From contig NZ_QXGK01000007.1 in NCBI RefSeq assembly GCF_003952945.1, positions 53,266 through 117,265 of the forward strand: a DNA stretch of 64,000 nucleotides, in the 5' to 3' direction. The notes under the pieces are model-generated. The model was not told where the DNA came from and made no database searches. It was given only the letters and a program-made list of their open reading frames with translations. Origin of the DNA: Bifidobacterium samirii (GTDB taxonomy: Bacteria > Actinomycetota > Actinomycetes > Actinomycetales > Bifidobacteriaceae). Both the position numbers and the translations under genes were made by a program. Every line of letters begins with the position of its first letter. The stretch's first letter is position 1. Below are positions 44,580 through 54,023 of the stretch, one piece after another.

Positions 44580-46183
44580 CAGCGACCGTCCGCGGCCGGG
44601 AGGGCGTCGCCGCCGCGCATCTGCAGCGCGCGTACGATCACGTCGCCCATGGCGGTCACGTCGCCGGCGCCGACGGTCAGGAGCACGTCGCCGGATGCGG
44701 CGCGCGCCGCCAATGCCAGCGCCGCGTCATGCATGTCCTCGACGGCTTCGATCCACGGCTGCGGGTCGTGGGACAGTCCTTCGGCCGCGGCCACGATCGT
44801 GCCGGCACCCACGCCGGGGAAGTCCTCCTGGCGTTCGCGCGCCGGGTAGATGCCGGAGACGATCACGTCGTCGGCCTTGGCGAGGGCGCGGGCGAACTCG
44901 TCGGCGAAGAACGCGGTGCGGGAGAACAGGTGCGGCTGGAACAGCACGCGGATGACCGACTGCGGGTAGCGTCGGCGGGCCGCGTCGAGCAGCGCGGCGA
45001 TCTCGGTGGGATGGTGCGCGTAGTCGTCGACGACGCTCACGCCGTCGACCTCGCCGCGCAGCTGGAAGCGGCGGGCGGCGCCCAGGAACGTGCCGGCGGC
45101 GCGGGCCGCGTCGTGCGGGGCCATGCCCAGCAGCGCGGCGGCCACGATCGCGGCGGTCGCGTTGCGCGCGTTGTGGATGCCGGGGACGACGAGTTCGACC
45201 GGCACGCGCACGACGTCGCCGCCGTCCGCGCCCGTCGCGCCGGGCGTGCCGGCGGCGAGCGCGGACGGCATCGCCACGACGAAGCGTTCGCGGCCGTCGC
45301 CGGCGCGTTCGTCTTCGGATTCGATGCCGACGTACGTGGCGCCGGCCAGGTCGCCGACCTCGGCTTCGGGGCGCGTCGAGTAGGCGACGACGCGCGCGGC
45401 GACGGCCGGGTCGAGCGCGTGGAGCACGTCGAGGGCGCCCTCGTCGTCCACGCACATGACGATCGCGTGGCGCGCGTGCGACAGGTGGTCGACGAACGCC
45501 GCATGGTAGTGGGCGGCGTCGCCGTAGTGGTCGAGATGGTCGGGTTCGGCGTTGGTGACGATCGCGATGTGCGGACGGTACTTGCCGAAGCTGCCGTCGG
45601 ATTCGTCGGCTTCGGCGACGAGCACGTCGCCGGCGCCGGCGTGGCCGCCGTCGAGGCTGCGGCCGTCGGGGCCTTGGATGGAGCCGCCGATCGCATAGCT
45701 CGGGTCGGCGAGCGCGCCGGTGCCGGCGTGCAGGAGGATGTGGGCGAGCATCGAGCTGGTGGTGGTCTTGCCGTGCGCGCCGGCGACGGTCACGGCGCGC
45801 TTGGACGCCATGAGCAGCGCGAGGATGTCGCTGCGGTGCACGATGCGCGCGCCGTCCTGCGCCGCGGCGACGATCTCCGGGTTGTCGGGTTTGATGGCGC
45901 TGGAGAACACGACGGTGGACGCGCCCTGCACGTTCTCGGCGCGCTGGCCGATCTCGACGCGCACGCCCAGCGATTCGAGCCGGTCGGTCTTGGCGCCGCG
46001 TTCGCGGTCGGAGCCGTCGACGGCCACCCCCTGCTCGTGCAGCATCTCGGCGAGCACGCTCATGCCGGCGCCGCCGATGCCGATGAAGTGGGTGGGGCCC
46101 AGGACGCTCAGGTCGCCGGTGCCGCCGAACGCGTCCCTCGTGGGGTCGAGGACGATGTCATCATGCTGGTTGTCGTTCACCAT
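44579..46183 (-). CDS. murC: UDP-N-acetylmuramate--L-alanine ligase
   Basis: A 534-residue Mur ligase adding the first residue, L-Ala, of the peptidoglycan stem. It has the N-terminal UDP-binding Rossmann domain (HFIGIGGAGMSVLAEML) and the central ATPase loop VAGAHGKTTTSSML. The NAEPDHLDHYG and VPGIHNARNATAA motifs, and the C-terminal domain VVDDYAHHPTEI and VLFQPHLFSRT, follow. An insertion of about 30 residues after the GIESEDERAGDG region is rich in Gly and Ala. The ATG at 46183 has AAGGAG upstream. The stop overlaps the ftsQ start by one base, so translation is coupled. Confidence 0.96.
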   Translation of the reverse strand: MVNDNQHDDIVLDPTRDAFGGTGDLSVLGPTHFIGIGGAGMSVLAEMLHEQGVAVDGSDRERGAKTDRLESLGVRVEIGQRAENVQGASTVVFSSAIKPDNPEIVAAAQDGARIVHRSDILALLMASKRAVTVAGAHGKTTTSSMLAHILLHAGTGALADPSYAIGGSIQGPDGRSLDGGHAGAGDVLVAEADESDGSFGKYRPHIAIVTNAEPDHLDHYGDAAHYHAAFVDHLSHARHAIVMCVDDEGALDVLHALDPAVAARVVAYSTRPEAEVGDLAGATYVGIESEDERAGDGRERFVVAMPSALAAGTPGATGADGGDVVRVPVELVVPGIHNARNATAAIVAAALLGMAPHDAARAAGTFLGAARRFQLRGEVDGVSVVDDYAHHPTEIAALLDAARRRYPQSVIRVLFQPHLFSRTAFFADEFARALAKADDVIVSGIYPARERQEDFPGVGAGTIVAAAEGLSHDPQPWIEAVEDMHDAALALAARAASGDVLLTVGAGDVTAMGDVIVRALQMRGGDALPAADGR

Positions 46184-46269
46184 ATCGCTCCTTGGCGTGG
46201 CAGTTGGACGGAAGTGATGGAAGTGTGGAATCGGCCCGGCCGGCCGGGGGCGAAGGCCGGGCCGGACGG

Positions 46270-47454
46270 TCAGCCGCGGGAGGTGCGGGCGATGTCGAGC
46301 ACGCGCAGGGCCATCGTGTCGGCGGCGTCGCGGATGCCGTAGCCCCAGGCCTTCTCGCCGAACTGGCGCAGGCGGATCGGGTCGGCGAGCAGACCGGGCA
46401 CGTTGGCGCGCACCCAGTCGGCGTCGAAGTCCTTGTCGGCGACCATGAGGCCGCCGCCGGCCTCGACGACGGGCTGGGCGTTGAACCGCTGTTCGCCGTT
46501 GCCGATCGGCAGCGGCACGTACACGGCGGGCAGGCCCAGCGCGGCGAGCTCGGACACGGAGCCGGCGCCGGAACGGCAGATGACGAGCGCGGCGCACGAG
46601 AACGCCAGGTCGATGCGCTCCAGGTATTCGGCGACATGGTAGTCGGCGCCGGGGCGAGATTCGTCGAACAGGCCGGACAGGGCGCCCTCCCCCGCCGATG
46701 CGGCGACGGCGGCGCGCACCTCGTCGATCTTGCCGCGGCCGGTCAGATGGATGACCTGCGCATGCTTCAGCAGGTCGGCGGCGGCGCCGGAGACGGCGCG
46801 GTTGAGGCTCAGCGCGCCCAGAGATCCGCCGGTGACGAGCACGAGCGGACGGTTCGGGTCGACGCCCAGCTGTGCGGCGGCCTCGTCGCGCGCGGCGACG
46901 CGGTCGGCGGCGAAGCTCGCGCACAGGTCGGCGATGGCGGGGCGCAGCGGCAGGCCGACGCGTTCGACCGGCGTGCCGGAGCGGGTCCTGAGTCCGGTGC
47001 CGTCGTATGCGGTGCCGATGTACGCGGCCCAGCGTGCGCCGAGCTTGTTGGCCATGCCGGCGCGCGCGTTCTGCTCGTGGATGACCACCGGGATGCCCAT
47101 CGCATGCGCGGCGGCGTAGACGGGCGCGGACGCGTAGCCGCCGAAGCCGACGACCACGTCGGCCTTGCGGGTCTCGAGGATCGAGCGCACGCGGGCGGTC
47201 TCACGGCGCCACTTGGCGGGGAAGCGCAGCGCATCGAGGTTGGGGCGGCGCGGGAAGGGGACCTTCTCGATCGCGTCGAGCTCCAGGCCGGCGGCGGGCA
47301 CGAGGTCGCGCTCCAGGCCGACGGCGGTGCCGATCACGCTCACCGACGCGGACGGTTCGATGCGGCGGATCGCCGACGCGACCGCGAGCAGGGGGTTGAC
47401 ATGGCCTGCGGTGCCGCCGCCGGCCAGAACGATATTCGGGCTGAACGTACTCAT
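46270..47454 (-). CDS. murG: Lipid II synthase MurG
   Basis: A 394-residue GT28 glycosyltransferase that adds GlcNAc to lipid I at the inner membrane face. Signature loops are [52 protein letters not shown] and the UDP-sugar site [23 protein letters not shown]. Two Mets compete for the start; the ATG at 47454 is preferred because GGAG lies 9 bases upstream, while the other has spacing of only 3. It lies between ftsW and murC in the usual order. Confidence 0.95.
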   Translation of the reverse strand: MSTFSPNIVLAGGGTAGHVNPLLAVASAIRRIEPSASVSVIGTAVGLERDLVPAAGLELDAIEKVPFPRRPNLDALRFPAKWRRETARVRSILETRKADVVVGFGGYASAPVYAAAHAMGIPVVIHEQNARAGMANKLGARWAAYIGTAYDGTGLRTRSGTPVERVGLPLRPAIADLCASFAADRVAARDEAAAQLGVDPNRPLVLVTGGSLGALSLNRAVSGAAADLLKHAQVIHLTGRGKIDEVRAAVAASAGEGALSGLFDESRPGADYHVAEYLERIDLAFSCAALVICRSGAGSVSELAALGLPAVYVPLPIGNGEQRFNAQPVVEAGGGLMVADKDFDADWVRANVPGLLADPIRLRQFGEKAWGYGIRDAADTMALRVLDIARTSRG

Positions 47455-47496
47455 AGTCATCGGCTCCAGTCTAGCGCCACCCGGCGCGTCCGGCGG

Positions 47497-48873
47497 CTAC
47501 ACCCGCCGCGATTCGGCCCGGATCTGCGGCTGGGCGCGCATGAGCGCCACCGCGGTGCCGGCCGCGGCCAGACACATGACCATCGACGAGCCGCCGGCGG
47601 ACACATAGGGCATCGGCACGCCGAGCACCGGGAAGACGCCGACGACGACGCCGATGTTCACCAGCGCCTGGCCGACGATCCACACGGTGATGCACACGAG
47701 CACCATCGACGTGTAGCGGTCGCGGATGCGCAGCGCCACGCACAGCAGGCTCCAGGCGATCACGGCGAACAGCAGCAGGACCGTGAGCGTGCCCACGAAG
47801 CCGAGCTCCTCGCCGATGACCGCGAAGATGAAGTCGTTGTGCGCTTCGGGCAGATACTCCCATTTCTCGCGCGAATTGCCCAATCCGACGCCCAGCAGGC
47901 CGCCGGAGGCGAGCGCGTACTTGGCGTGCGCGGACTGGTAGCACACGCCCTCCATGTCGGTGCACGGGCGGTAGGCGGCGAGCACGCGGTTGAGACGGTT
48001 GGGGCTGACGACGACGGCCACGCCGATCATCGCGATCAGCGCGCCGCCGGCCGCGAGCAGCGGCTTGGTCGGGAAGTCGCCGATCACGAACGCGGTCAGG
48101 CCGATGAACACGATGATCATCGCCGTGCCCAGATCCTTGCCGCCCATGACCAGGAGCAGCGCCAGAGCGTAGACGCCGGCCGGCATGACGTACGCCTTGT
48201 CGCCCTGCGTCCGGGCGCGCCTCTTGGCGAGCATCAGCGCCGACGGCAGCCAGATGCACAGCGCGAGCTTGGTGATCTCGGCCGGCTGCAGCGAAACCCC
48301 GGCGAGACGGATCCATCCGGCGTTGCCGGTCTCCTCGCTGCCCGTGCCCAACGGGGTGAACGTAAGCGCCTGGATGCCGAGGGCCGCCAGCATCGCATAG
48401 ATGCCCAGCTTCCGGTAGATCTCCGATCTGACGCGGGAGACGACGAACGCCACGACGAAGCCGAGCAGACAGTATGCACCCTGGCTGAACGCCTTGGTCC
48501 ACGGCGACTTGCCGCCGGAGACCTGGGACACCGACGAACTGGAGAAGACCATGATGACGCCGAAGCAGGCGAGCACGAACACCGCGACGATGAACCCGTG
48601 GTAGCACCACAGCGGGTTGAGCAGGGCGCGCCAGCCGCCGACGGCCTCGGCGGCGCCGTCACGGGCGGTGTCCATAGTTCGCCGCCGCGGCGCGAAGGCG
48701 TCCTTTCCGGCGTCGGATGCGGCATCATGCGCCGGGAACGGCTTGCCGGACTTCGCCGCACGGGCCGAGCCGGCCGACCGCGTCGAACGGGTCCGCTTCA
48801 TGTCCTTCGTCTTCAGCCGGTCCTTCGCGCCGCGTTCCGCTCCGGAGCCGGAGACGCGCCTACCGCTCGCCAT
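47497..48873 (-). CDS. ftsW: Peptidoglycan glycosyltransferase FtsW
   Basis: A 458-residue SEDS-family protein with ten transmembrane helices, polymerising lipid II at the septum with its partner FtsI. A basic cytoplasmic N-terminus of about 85 residues is followed by helix 1 ([20 protein letters not shown]). SEDS hallmarks are [13 protein letters not shown] in the middle and [21 protein letters not shown], which holds the conserved acidic and Glu residues. The end [11 protein letters not shown] is typical. Its start overlaps the end of murD by 14 bases. Confidence 0.94.
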   Translation of the reverse strand: MASGRRVSGSGAERGAKDRLKTKDMKRTRSTRSAGSARAAKSGKPFPAHDAASDAGKDAFAPRRRTMDTARDGAAEAVGGWRALLNPLWCYHGFIVAVFVLACFGVIMVFSSSSVSQVSGGKSPWTKAFSQGAYCLLGFVVAFVVSRVRSEIYRKLGIYAMLAALGIQALTFTPLGTGSEETGNAGWIRLAGVSLQPAEITKLALCIWLPSALMLAKRRARTQGDKAYVMPAGVYALALLLVMGGKDLGTAMIIVFIGLTAFVIGDFPTKPLLAAGGALIAMIGVAVVVSPNRLNRVLAAYRPCTDMEGVCYQSAHAKYALASGGLLGVGLGNSREKWEYLPEAHNDFIFAVIGEELGFVGTLTVLLLFAVIAWSLLCVALRIRDRYTSMVLVCITVWIVGQALVNIGVVVGVFPVLGVPMPYVSAGGSSMVMCLAAAGTAVALMRAQPQIRAESRRV

Positions 48874-50299
48874 GGGCCTCCGTCCAGCGGGCGGCGGCGG
48901 CCGCGAACCGGTCGCCGCGTTCGGCGTACGAGCGGAACTGGTCCATCGACGCGCAGGCGGGCGCCATCAGCACGACGTCGCCGCCGTGCGCGTAGCCGGC
49001 GGCCGCCTCGACGGCGCGGTCCATCACCGTGTCCCGGTCGGCCGGGTCGATGACGGTGAGCGGGATGTCGGGCGCGGACGCGGCGAACGCGTCGAGCATC
49101 GGACGCTGGTCGACGCCGATGACGACCGCCGCCTTGATGACGTGCGCCTGGTCGGCGACCAGCTGTTCGAAGCGGCCTCCCTTGGCGAGGCCGCCGGCGA
49201 TCCAGACGACCGACTTGCCGGCGTAGCTGGACAGCGACGCCTTCGCGGCGTGCGCGTTGGTGGCCTTCGAATCGTCGACGAAGCGCACGTCGCCGTCGGC
49301 CAGCGTGGCCGTGGCGACGGTCTGGATGCGGTGGCCGCCCGGGTGGAAGGCGCGCAGCGCCTCCAAGGCCCGCTCCCGGTCGACGCCGTAGCCGAGCACG
49401 AGGGCGAGCGCGGTGAGCGCGTCGGCGAGCAGATGCGGGTAGACGGTGCCGTCCGGCTCGCTCAGATGCGTGAATCCGGCGACTTCGGCGATGCGTTCGG
49501 CGGTGCCGGCGGGCGCGCCGGCCACGCCGGAGCGGTCGACGATCCACCCGTCCTCGACGCCGATCTGGCCGTCGGCCGGCACGCCGAGCGTGAAGCCGAT
49601 GCGACGGCATCCGGGCGCGGTCTCGGCCGCGGCGGCGAGGGCGCTGACGCGCGCGTCGTCGGCGTTGTAGACGAGGGCGCGGGTGACGCCGTGGAACACC
49701 TTGGCCTTGTCGGCGGCGTAGTTGTCGATGCCGCCGTGCCAGTCGAGATGGTCGTCGGCGATGTTGGTGATGGCCGCGCAGGCGAGCGCGAGCGACGAGG
49801 TGAAGTGCAGCTGGAACGAGCTGAGCTCGACGCACAGCGCGTCGGCGTGCGGGTCGCGGGCGGCCAGCGACAGCGAGCGGCCGATGTTGCCCACGGCCGG
49901 CGCGTCCAGTCCGCAGGCGGCCATCATCGCGGCCGTCATCTCGGTGGTGGACGTCTTGCCGTTGGTGCCGGTGATGCCGATCCACGGCGCGGGGCCGTCG
50001 GCGTGGTCCCGGCCGACGCGCAGCCGCCAGGCGAGCTCGACCTCGCCGATCGTCTCGATGCCGCGGCGCGCGGCCTCGACGAGGAACGGCGTGGTCGGCG
50101 CGAACACCGGCGACGTGGCCACCAGGTCGATGCAATCCCAGTCGATCGCGCCGAAGTCGTGCAGGTCGGCGTCCGGATTGCGTTCGTCGACGGTCACCGG
50201 ATGCGCGCCGCATGCGCGCAGCACGTCGGCCATGCCGCGTCCGGAGACGCCCAGTCCGGCGACGAGCACCGTCTTGCCGTTGATATCCATCGGTTCCAT
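48860..50299 (-). CDS. murD: UDP-N-acetylmuramoylalanine--D-glutamate ligase
   Basis: A 479-residue Mur ligase adding D-Glu. The N-terminal domain starts [20 protein letters not shown]. The ATPase loop is [14 protein letters not shown], the central motif [11 protein letters not shown], and the C-terminal part holds [16 protein letters not shown] and AGGLAKGG, all diagnostic for MurD. The ATG at 50299 has AAGGGGG 6 bases upstream; an ATG 6 codons earlier lacks such a site. The 3' end overlaps ftsW. Confidence 0.96.
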   Translation of the reverse strand: MEPMDINGKTVLVAGLGVSGRGMADVLRACGAHPVTVDERNPDADLHDFGAIDWDCIDLVATSPVFAPTTPFLVEAARRGIETIGEVELAWRLRVGRDHADGPAPWIGITGTNGKTSTTEMTAAMMAACGLDAPAVGNIGRSLSLAARDPHADALCVELSSFQLHFTSSLALACAAITNIADDHLDWHGGIDNYAADKAKVFHGVTRALVYNADDARVSALAAAAETAPGCRRIGFTLGVPADGQIGVEDGWIVDRSGVAGAPAGTAERIAEVAGFTHLSEPDGTVYPHLLADALTALALVLGYGVDRERALEALRAFHPGGHRIQTVATATLADGDVRFVDDSKATNAHAAKASLSSYAGKSVVWIAGGLAKGGRFEQLVADQAHVIKAAVVIGVDQRPMLDAFAASAPDIPLTVIDPADRDTVMDRAVEAAAGYAHGGDVVLMAPACASMDQFRSYAERGDRFAAAAARWTEAHGER

Positions 50300-50367
50300 C
50301 GAATCCCCCTTGTACATCCGTACATCCCGTGTGCGGACATCCGCACGCGCTCATCCTACGGTCGGCG

Positions 50368-51471
50368 TCAGCCCAGCAGGCCGGAGCGTCCCGCCCAATC
50401 GGTGTAGAAGATCATCAGGCCGCACAGCACGAACAGCAGTTCGACCATCCAGAAGCGCACGACGACCTTGGTCTCGCTCCAGCCGCACAGCTCGAAGTGG
50501 TGGTGGATCGGCGCCATCTTGAACACGCGCTTGCGCGTCGCCTTGAAGTAGCCGACCTGGATGATGTCGCTCATCACCTCCATCACGTACAGGCCGCCCA
50601 TGATCACGGCGAGGAACTCGGTGTGCGTGGCGATCGAGAGCGCGGCGAACAGGCCGCCGAGCGCCAGCGAGCCGGTGTCGCCCATGAAGATCGTGGCCGG
50701 GTTCGAGTTGTACCAGAGGAACGCGAAGCAGGCCACGGCGGCGCATACGGCGATGATCGTCAGGTCCATCGGGTCGGACACCGCGTACGCGTGGCCCGCG
50801 TGGCCGCCGCCCTTGATGTGGTAGGCCTCCCAGAATGCGATGAGCGCGTAGCCGGCGAACGAGATCATCGACGAGCCGGCGGCCAGACCGTCGAGGCCGT
50901 CGGTGAGGTTGACCGCGTTGGTCCAGGCGGTCATCAGGAAGTTCACCCACACGACGAACAGCACGATCGCGACGGCCTTGCCGGCGAATTCGAAGCTGAT
51001 GAACGGCTGCTCGATGAAGCTGATGCCCGCCTGGGCGCTCGGGAAGCCGGACTTGGTGGGCACGACGAGCGCGAGCACCGCGTAGATCGTGGCGAGGATG
51101 AACTGGCCGATGAACTTGCCGGCCACGGTCAGGCCCTCGTTCTGCTTCTTGCGCACCTTGGCGAAGTCGTCGATGAAGCCGAGCACGCCCATCGAGAGCA
51201 TCGCGAACAGCACGAGCACCGCCGACCAGGAGGGCGTCTCGCCGCGCGCGGCCCAACGGTAGAGCGCCGACGCGGCCCAGCCCAGCACGATCGCCAGGTT
51301 GATGACGACGCCGCCGAGCGTGGGCGTGCCGCGCTTGACCTGATGCGACTGCGGGCCGTCCTGGCGGATGTACTGGCCGTAGTGCAGCTTGTGCACGAGG
51401 CGGATGAGCAGCGGGGTGCCGACCATCGTGACGATCAGCGACACGAGGATGCCTATGATGAGGGAAATCAC
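50368..51471 (-). CDS. mraY: Phospho-N-acetylmuramoyl-pentapeptide transferase
   Basis: A 367-residue integral membrane enzyme with about ten helices, making lipid I from UDP-MurNAc-pentapeptide and undecaprenyl phosphate. Signatures are QVKRGTPTLGGVVI, GFIDDFAKVRKKQNEGL, NLTDGLDGLAAGSSMI, NPATIFMGDTGSLALGG and MAPIHHHFELCGW. A GTG start at 51471 is chosen because GGAG lies 8 bases upstream and the first helix begins right after. The longer in-frame reading extends into murF and is not real. Confidence 0.95.
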   Translation of the reverse strand: MISLIIGILVSLIVTMVGTPLLIRLVHKLHYGQYIRQDGPQSHQVKRGTPTLGGVVINLAIVLGWAASALYRWAARGETPSWSAVLVLFAMLSMGVLGFIDDFAKVRKKQNEGLTVAGKFIGQFILATIYAVLALVVPTKSGFPSAQAGISFIEQPFISFEFAGKAVAIVLFVVWVNFLMTAWTNAVNLTDGLDGLAAGSSMISFAGYALIAFWEAYHIKGGGHAGHAYAVSDPMDLTIIAVCAAVACFAFLWYNSNPATIFMGDTGSLALGGLFAALSIATHTEFLAVIMGGLYVMEVMSDIIQVGYFKATRKRVFKMAPIHHHFELCGWSETKVVVRFWMVELLFVLCGLMIFYTDWAGRSGLLG

Positions 51472-51533
51472 CGTTATCTCTCCATTGGTTCGTTGGGTTC
51501 GGGCATGGGTTGGGTCCGTGCGTCCGTCGGCGC

Positions 51534-53063
51534 TCAGCGCTCCGGGACCGGCTGCCAGCGGGTGGCCAGCGCGCTCAGTCCGGAGGCGTGCGATCCCTTG
51601 AGCAGCACCACCGCGTCGCCGTGCGCCCGGGTCAGCTCCGTGACGATCGCGTCCGCCTCGGCGGCGTCGTGCGCGTGGCGCACCGGCGCGTCCGTTCCGG
51701 CGGCGGCCACGGCGCGCGCGGCGCCGTCGGCGAGGTCGCCGGCCAGCGCGTCGAGGACCGGGTCGTCCGTCGAACCGACCGTCACCACCGCGTCGAGGCC
51801 GCTGTCCACGGCGAATCCGCCCAGCTCGCGGTGCAGGCGATGGTCGTCGCCGCCCAGTTCGAGCATCGCGCCCAGCACGCCGATGCGGTACGGCTCCGTC
51901 TCCTCGCCGCGGCGCCATCCGGCCAATGCCGTGATGCCGGCGCGCATCGAATCCGGGTTCGCGTTGAACGAGTCGTCGATGAGCGTGAAGCGCACGCCGT
52001 CGCGCTCGACCGCGCCCACCTCCATGCGGTGCGCGCTGATGCGCGTCTGGAGTCCGAGCGCGTCGGCCGCGGCGTCGGCGTCCATGCCGCAGGCGACGGC
52101 GGCGGCGCAGGCGGCCAGCGCGTTCATCACGTTGTGCGCGCCGCGGATGCCCAGCGTGACGTCGCGGCGCCATGTCTCGGTGCCGTCCTCGCCGATGCGG
52201 GCCATGACGAACGAGGGATGGCCGGTGGCGTCCAGCGTCACGTCGCGCGCGGTCAGCTCGCCGGCGCGCGCATGGCCGGCGTCCATGCCGAACCACGTCA
52301 CCGGGCCGCCCGCCGCGGCGCGCATCGCGGCCACATGGTCGTCGTCGGCATTGAGGATGCACGTGCCGCCGGGCAGCAGGCCTTCGACGATCTCGCGCTT
52401 GGCCTGCGCGATGCGCTCGACGGAGCCGAACTCGCCCAGATGGGCCACGCCCACCTTGAGCACGACGGCGATGTCCGGCGGCACCAGCGAGGTCAGCCGG
52501 GCGATCTCGCCCACATGGTTGGCGCCCATCTCGGCCACGAGGAAGCGCGTGTCGGCGCCGACGCGCAGCGCGGTCAGCGGCAGGCCGATCTCGTTGTTGA
52601 ACGATCCGACCGGTGCGACCGTCTCCCCCATGCCGCCCAGCAGCCCGCGCAGCAGGTCCTTGGTGGTGGTCTTGCCGACCGAACCGGTGATGCCCACGAC
52701 GGTGAACGGACGGTCCGCCAGCGCGCGTCGGCGTTCGATGTTGTGGCGGGCGAGCGCGCCGAGCGCCGCGACGGTGTCGTCGACGACGATCTGCGCGAGA
52801 GGCGCGTCGACCTCGTGGTCGACGATCGCCGCGACCGCGCCCTTGGCGGCGACGTCCGCCACGAAGTCGTGGCCGTCGACGCGCTCGCCGGCGATCGCGA
52901 CGAACACCGTACCCTCACCCGCCGTGCGCGAGTCGCTCGTCGCGTTGCGGGCGACCGGCGCGTCCGTGTCGGCCGCGGCGCCCTGCGGCGTGCTCAGCCG
53001 GCCCGCCACCGCCTGTGCGATCTCGTTCAGCGACATCGGCATCATCATGTCCTGAGTGCTCAT
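51534..53063 (-). CDS. murF: UDP-N-acetylmuramoyl-tripeptide--D-alanyl-D-alanine ligase
   Basis: A 509-residue Mur ligase adding D-Ala-D-Ala. After a short N-terminal domain (DSRTAGEGTVFVAIAGERVDGHDF), the ATP loop GITGSVGKTTTKDLL, the AEMGANHVGEIARL segment specific to MurF, and the C-terminal IDDSFNANPDSMRAGI motif are present. GAGGAG lies 5 bases before the ATG. It follows the MurE-like gene after 33 bases and precedes mraY. Confidence 0.95.
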   Translation of the reverse strand: MSTQDMMMPMSLNEIAQAVAGRLSTPQGAAADTDAPVARNATSDSRTAGEGTVFVAIAGERVDGHDFVADVAAKGAVAAIVDHEVDAPLAQIVVDDTVAALGALARHNIERRRALADRPFTVVGITGSVGKTTTKDLLRGLLGGMGETVAPVGSFNNEIGLPLTALRVGADTRFLVAEMGANHVGEIARLTSLVPPDIAVVLKVGVAHLGEFGSVERIAQAKREIVEGLLPGGTCILNADDDHVAAMRAAAGGPVTWFGMDAGHARAGELTARDVTLDATGHPSFVMARIGEDGTETWRRDVTLGIRGAHNVMNALAACAAAVACGMDADAAADALGLQTRISAHRMEVGAVERDGVRFTLIDDSFNANPDSMRAGITALAGWRRGEETEPYRIGVLGAMLELGGDDHRLHRELGGFAVDSGLDAVVTVGSTDDPVLDALAGDLADGAARAVAAAGTDAPVRHAHDAAEADAIVTELTRAHGDAVVLLKGSHASGLSALATRWQPVPER

Positions 53064-53096
53064 CCGTTCTCCTCGGTTTTCCCGTATTCCGCCGTT

Positions 53097-53990
53097 TCAG
53101 CGGCCCAGGTCGTGGCTGACGCGCAGCGCGTTCCTGATGTTGTTCTTCCTCACGCCGGCGGCCATGACCATCGCCACGGCCAGCGACGAACGCTTGACTT
53201 CGGCCATCGACTGCTCGCCGGGCGCCGGGAACTGCATCGCGATCTGGTCGGACTCCCCCGTCCGCCCCACCAGATGCGTCTGGTCGTCCATCGCGAACCC
53301 GTAGCGCTCCGCGGCCGCTTCGGCCGACGTGGTCTTGCGCGGGTCGCTGTCCATGCCGTCCGTGCCCAGCACGTCGACCGTGATGCCGGCCAGCGCCTGA
53401 GGCGCGAGCGTCGCGTCGTCCAGGGCGATGATCGCGGCGGCCACGCCGTCCTCCTGGCACAGCGCCAGCACGCGCTGCACGTCGAACGGTCCCATCGGAT
53501 AGTCGAGCTCCATGTCGCGTTCCAGGCTGGTCGACCCGAACGAGCCGATGAGCGCGACCGGATTGCCGAGCATGTGCAGCAGGCGGGCCAGCCGGCGCGA
53601 GTTCGGTTCGACGGACTGGGCGTCGCCGGTCATCGCGAACACCGCCAGCGACGCGGCGGGCGAGCCGGCGACGTCGCTGGCCATCATGCCCAGCCGGCCG
53701 TCCGCGAAGTCGCCCACCAGCAGCGGCAGCTCGGCCGCCTCGCCCTGATCGCGCGCCGAGACGGGCACGGCCGCGGCATAGGCGCCGGCCTGCCGGGCCC
53801 GGGTCAGCGCGGCCGCATCGGGTTCGCCCGACGGTACGAACAGCGCGCCGGGCGTCACCGACCGCACGTCGTCGGCCAGCGACGTGATGGTCACGTCGCC
53901 CGCGAACGGGGGCACCACCTCGCACCCGTAGCGCTCGGCCAGATACCCCAGCGTCGTACGCCGCGCGATCGCCTCACTCACCGAACCCAT
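53097..53990 (-). CDS. MurE-like protein lacking the ATP-binding loop (probable pseudo-enzyme)
   Basis: A 297-residue protein in the position normally held by murE. Residues 20-110 resemble a MurE N-terminal domain (ITSLADDVRSVTPGALFVP, the spot of the DSR-x-V-xPG-x-LFVA pattern). Where Mur ligases have TGTNGKTTT, residues 121-129 here read TGDAQSVEP, without the catalytic Lys and Thr, although the following LIGSFG matches the LIGT step. The C-terminal ligase domain (about 150 residues) is absent. The frame is intact and translation signals are good (GAAAGG before the ATG at 53990), so it is probably expressed as a non-catalytic, perhaps scaffold or regulatory, protein. A true murE should lie elsewhere in the genome. 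Confidence 0.7.
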   Translation of the reverse strand: MGSVSEAIARRTTLGYLAERYGCEVVPPFAGDVTITSLADDVRSVTPGALFVPSGEPDAAALTRARQAGAYAAAVPVSARDQGEAAELPLLVGDFADGRLGMMASDVAGSPAASLAVFAMTGDAQSVEPNSRRLARLLHMLGNPVALIGSFGSTSLERDMELDYPMGPFDVQRVLALCQEDGVAAAIIALDDATLAPQALAGITVDVLGTDGMDSDPRKTTSAEAAAERYGFAMDDQTHLVGRTGESDQIAMQFPAPGEQSMAEVKRSSLAVAMVMAAGVRKNNIRNALRVSHDLGR

Positions 53991-54023
53991 CGGATGCCTT
54001 TCTCTCGTATGCAACCTGGAACA

